Origin: Phyllobacteriaceae bacterium
GTDB lineage: Bacteria > Pseudomonadota > Alphaproteobacteria > Rhizobiales > Rhizobiaceae
Length of the DNA: 6,338 nt
Assembly (NCBI GenBank): GCA_024645155.1
Contig: JAHEGF010000196.1
Span: 1 to 6,338, forward strand
Direction of reading: 5' to 3'
Positions within the stretch are counted from its first letter, which is position 1, and every line of letters starts with the position of its first letter. This document shows positions 5,625-6,338 of this stretch, piece by piece. The position numbers were made by a program, and so were the translations under genes. The notes beneath the pieces are model-generated. The model made no database searches, was not told the origin of the DNA, and saw only the letters and a program-made list of their open reading frames with translations.

Positions 5625-6271
5625 GGTTTCCACCGCAGGAAATTGGCAATCAGGGCGAGCCCCAGAGCCTGGCTCTTTTCGGGATGAAACTGCGTGCCAA
5701 CCATAGTGCCCCGGGCGACGGCTGCGGTAACCGCGCTACCGTAGTCCGTCACGGCAAGCAGATCGCCGGTGTCGGCCGGGACGAAATGATAGGAATGAAC
5801 GAAATAGGCGTGCAGTCCGTCGGGACCGGTTTTAATTCCGGAAAACAGCGGATGTTCATAGTCCACATCGAGCGTGTTCCATCCGATTTGCGGGATTTTC
5901 AGATCCGGATCCGAGGGCCTTATTTCGATCACATCGCCCGCGATCCAGCCGAGGCCCTGCGTAATGGTCTTTTCCAGTCCGCGCGATGCCATCAATTGCA
6001 TGCCGACACATATTCCAAGAAACGGGCGGGCCTTTCTTTCCACCGACTCCTGCAGGGTCTCGACCATGCCGGGAATGGCATCCAGGCCTGCCCTGCAATC
6101 GGCATAGGCACCGACACCCGGCAGGACAATACGATCGGAACCGGCGACAACATCTGGGTCGCTGGTGACCGATACCATCGCAGTGATTCCGGCTTCGCGT
6201 GCAGCGCGTTCAAACGCCTTGCCGGCAGAACGCAAATTGCCGGAGCCGTAATCGATTATTGCCACCTTCAT
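5621..6271 (-). CDS. hisH: Imidazole glycerol phosphate synthase, glutamine amidotransferase subunit
   Basis: A 216-residue class I (triad) glutamine amidotransferase that hydrolyses glutamine and channels ammonia to HisF. The nucleophile is C88 in LGICVGMQLM, and the rest of the triad is H196 and E198 in GTQFHPEKS. The N-terminal IIDYGSGNLRS, LPGVGAY (50-56) and the YFVHSYHF block (156-163) near the HisF interface are all typical. Length fits the family. The ATG at 6271 follows the preceding ORF after a single base, with GGACGGGCG upstream as a weak ribosome site. The stop overlaps the hisA start as ATGA, so hisH and hisA are probably translationally coupled, which suits enzymes of consecutive steps. 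Confidence 0.97.
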   Translation of the reverse strand: MKVAIIDYGSGNLRSAGKAFERAAREAGITAMVSVTSDPDVVAGSDRIVLPGVGAYADCRAGLDAIPGMVETLQESVERKARPFLGICVGMQLMASRGLEKTITQGLGWIAGDVIEIRPSDPDLKIPQIGWNTLDVDYEHPLFSGIKTGPDGLHAYFVHSYHFVPADTGDLLAVTDYGSAVTAAVARGTMVGTQFHPEKSQALGLALIANFLRWKP

Positions 6272-6272
6272 G

Positions 6273-6338
6273 TCAGCGCCCGTCCGGCATGCCGAGCATG
6301 CCGAGCGCCAGGGTATCGGAAGGGTTGCGGACTGCGGG
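6273..6338 (-). CDS. C-terminal end of an upstream ORF, possibly DUF2628 protein
   Basis: The last 21 codons of a reading frame entering from the right edge, ending LALGMLGMPDGR and TGA, one base before the hisH ATG. A 9-bp tandem repeat GCATGCCGA (6287-6304) produces the LGM-LGM doublet. I cannot recognise the family from so little. From gene order in rhizobia, where as I recall a small DUF2628 membrane protein lies between hisB and hisH, that is the best guess. The tight spacing indicates it belongs to the same operon. Confidence 0.55.
   Translation of the reverse strand, partial: PAVRNPSDTLALGMLGMPDGR

Noticed and set aside
5625..5633. GTG at 5633 as hisA start
   Set aside because: The ATG at 5624 gives the family-typical N-terminus and the ATGA overlap with hisH; the GTG adds only three nonconserved residues.

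Overview
The window is a stretch of alphaproteobacterial chromosome, almost certainly order Hyphomicrobiales (Rhizobiales). This rests on close family resemblance of the encoded proteins to rhizobial versions recalled from memory (PckA, ArfB, AlkB, HisF), and on the gene order pckA ... coaA-hisE-hisF-hisA-hisH preceded by a small ORF, which I recall as conserved in that order. Genus and family cannot be fixed from the sequence alone.

Left half, + strand (1-2483): the 3' end of pckA (ATP-dependent PEP carboxykinase, gluconeogenesis) with a clear intrinsic terminator. Then three short, apparently independent genes: arfB (rescue of stalled ribosomes), a BON-LysM protein of the Kbp/YgaU family, and alkB (oxidative repair of alkylated bases). 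A 148-bp convergent gap separates alkB from the right half.

Right half, - strand (6338-2632): the distal part of a histidine operon, transcribed right to left. It begins with the last codons of an upstream ORF (possibly the DUF2628 gene that often sits between hisB and hisH), then hisH, hisA, hisF, hisE and finally coaA. HisH and HisF form imidazole-glycerol-phosphate synthase, HisA supplies its substrate PRFAR precursor step, and HisE acts early in the same pathway. CoaA (pantothenate kinase, CoA synthesis) is a passenger at the operon end. Junctions are tight: a 1-nt gap, an ATGA overlap, two TGTTGA overlaps, and gaps of 26 and 29 nt.

The unusual part is the hisA-hisF junction. The first 43 bp of hisF (without its first base) are present twice, as exact direct repeats at 4710-4752 and 4814-4856, separated by a 61-bp GC-rich segment that forms a large imperfect palindrome. 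The upstream copy has an ATG overlapping the hisA stop and opens a 36-codon mini-ORF, whose own stop overlaps the GTG of the intact hisF in the same way. The rearrangement therefore leaves an unbroken stop/start chain hisA -> mini-ORF -> hisF. I see no CRISPR array, tRNA, rRNA or complete insertion sequence.
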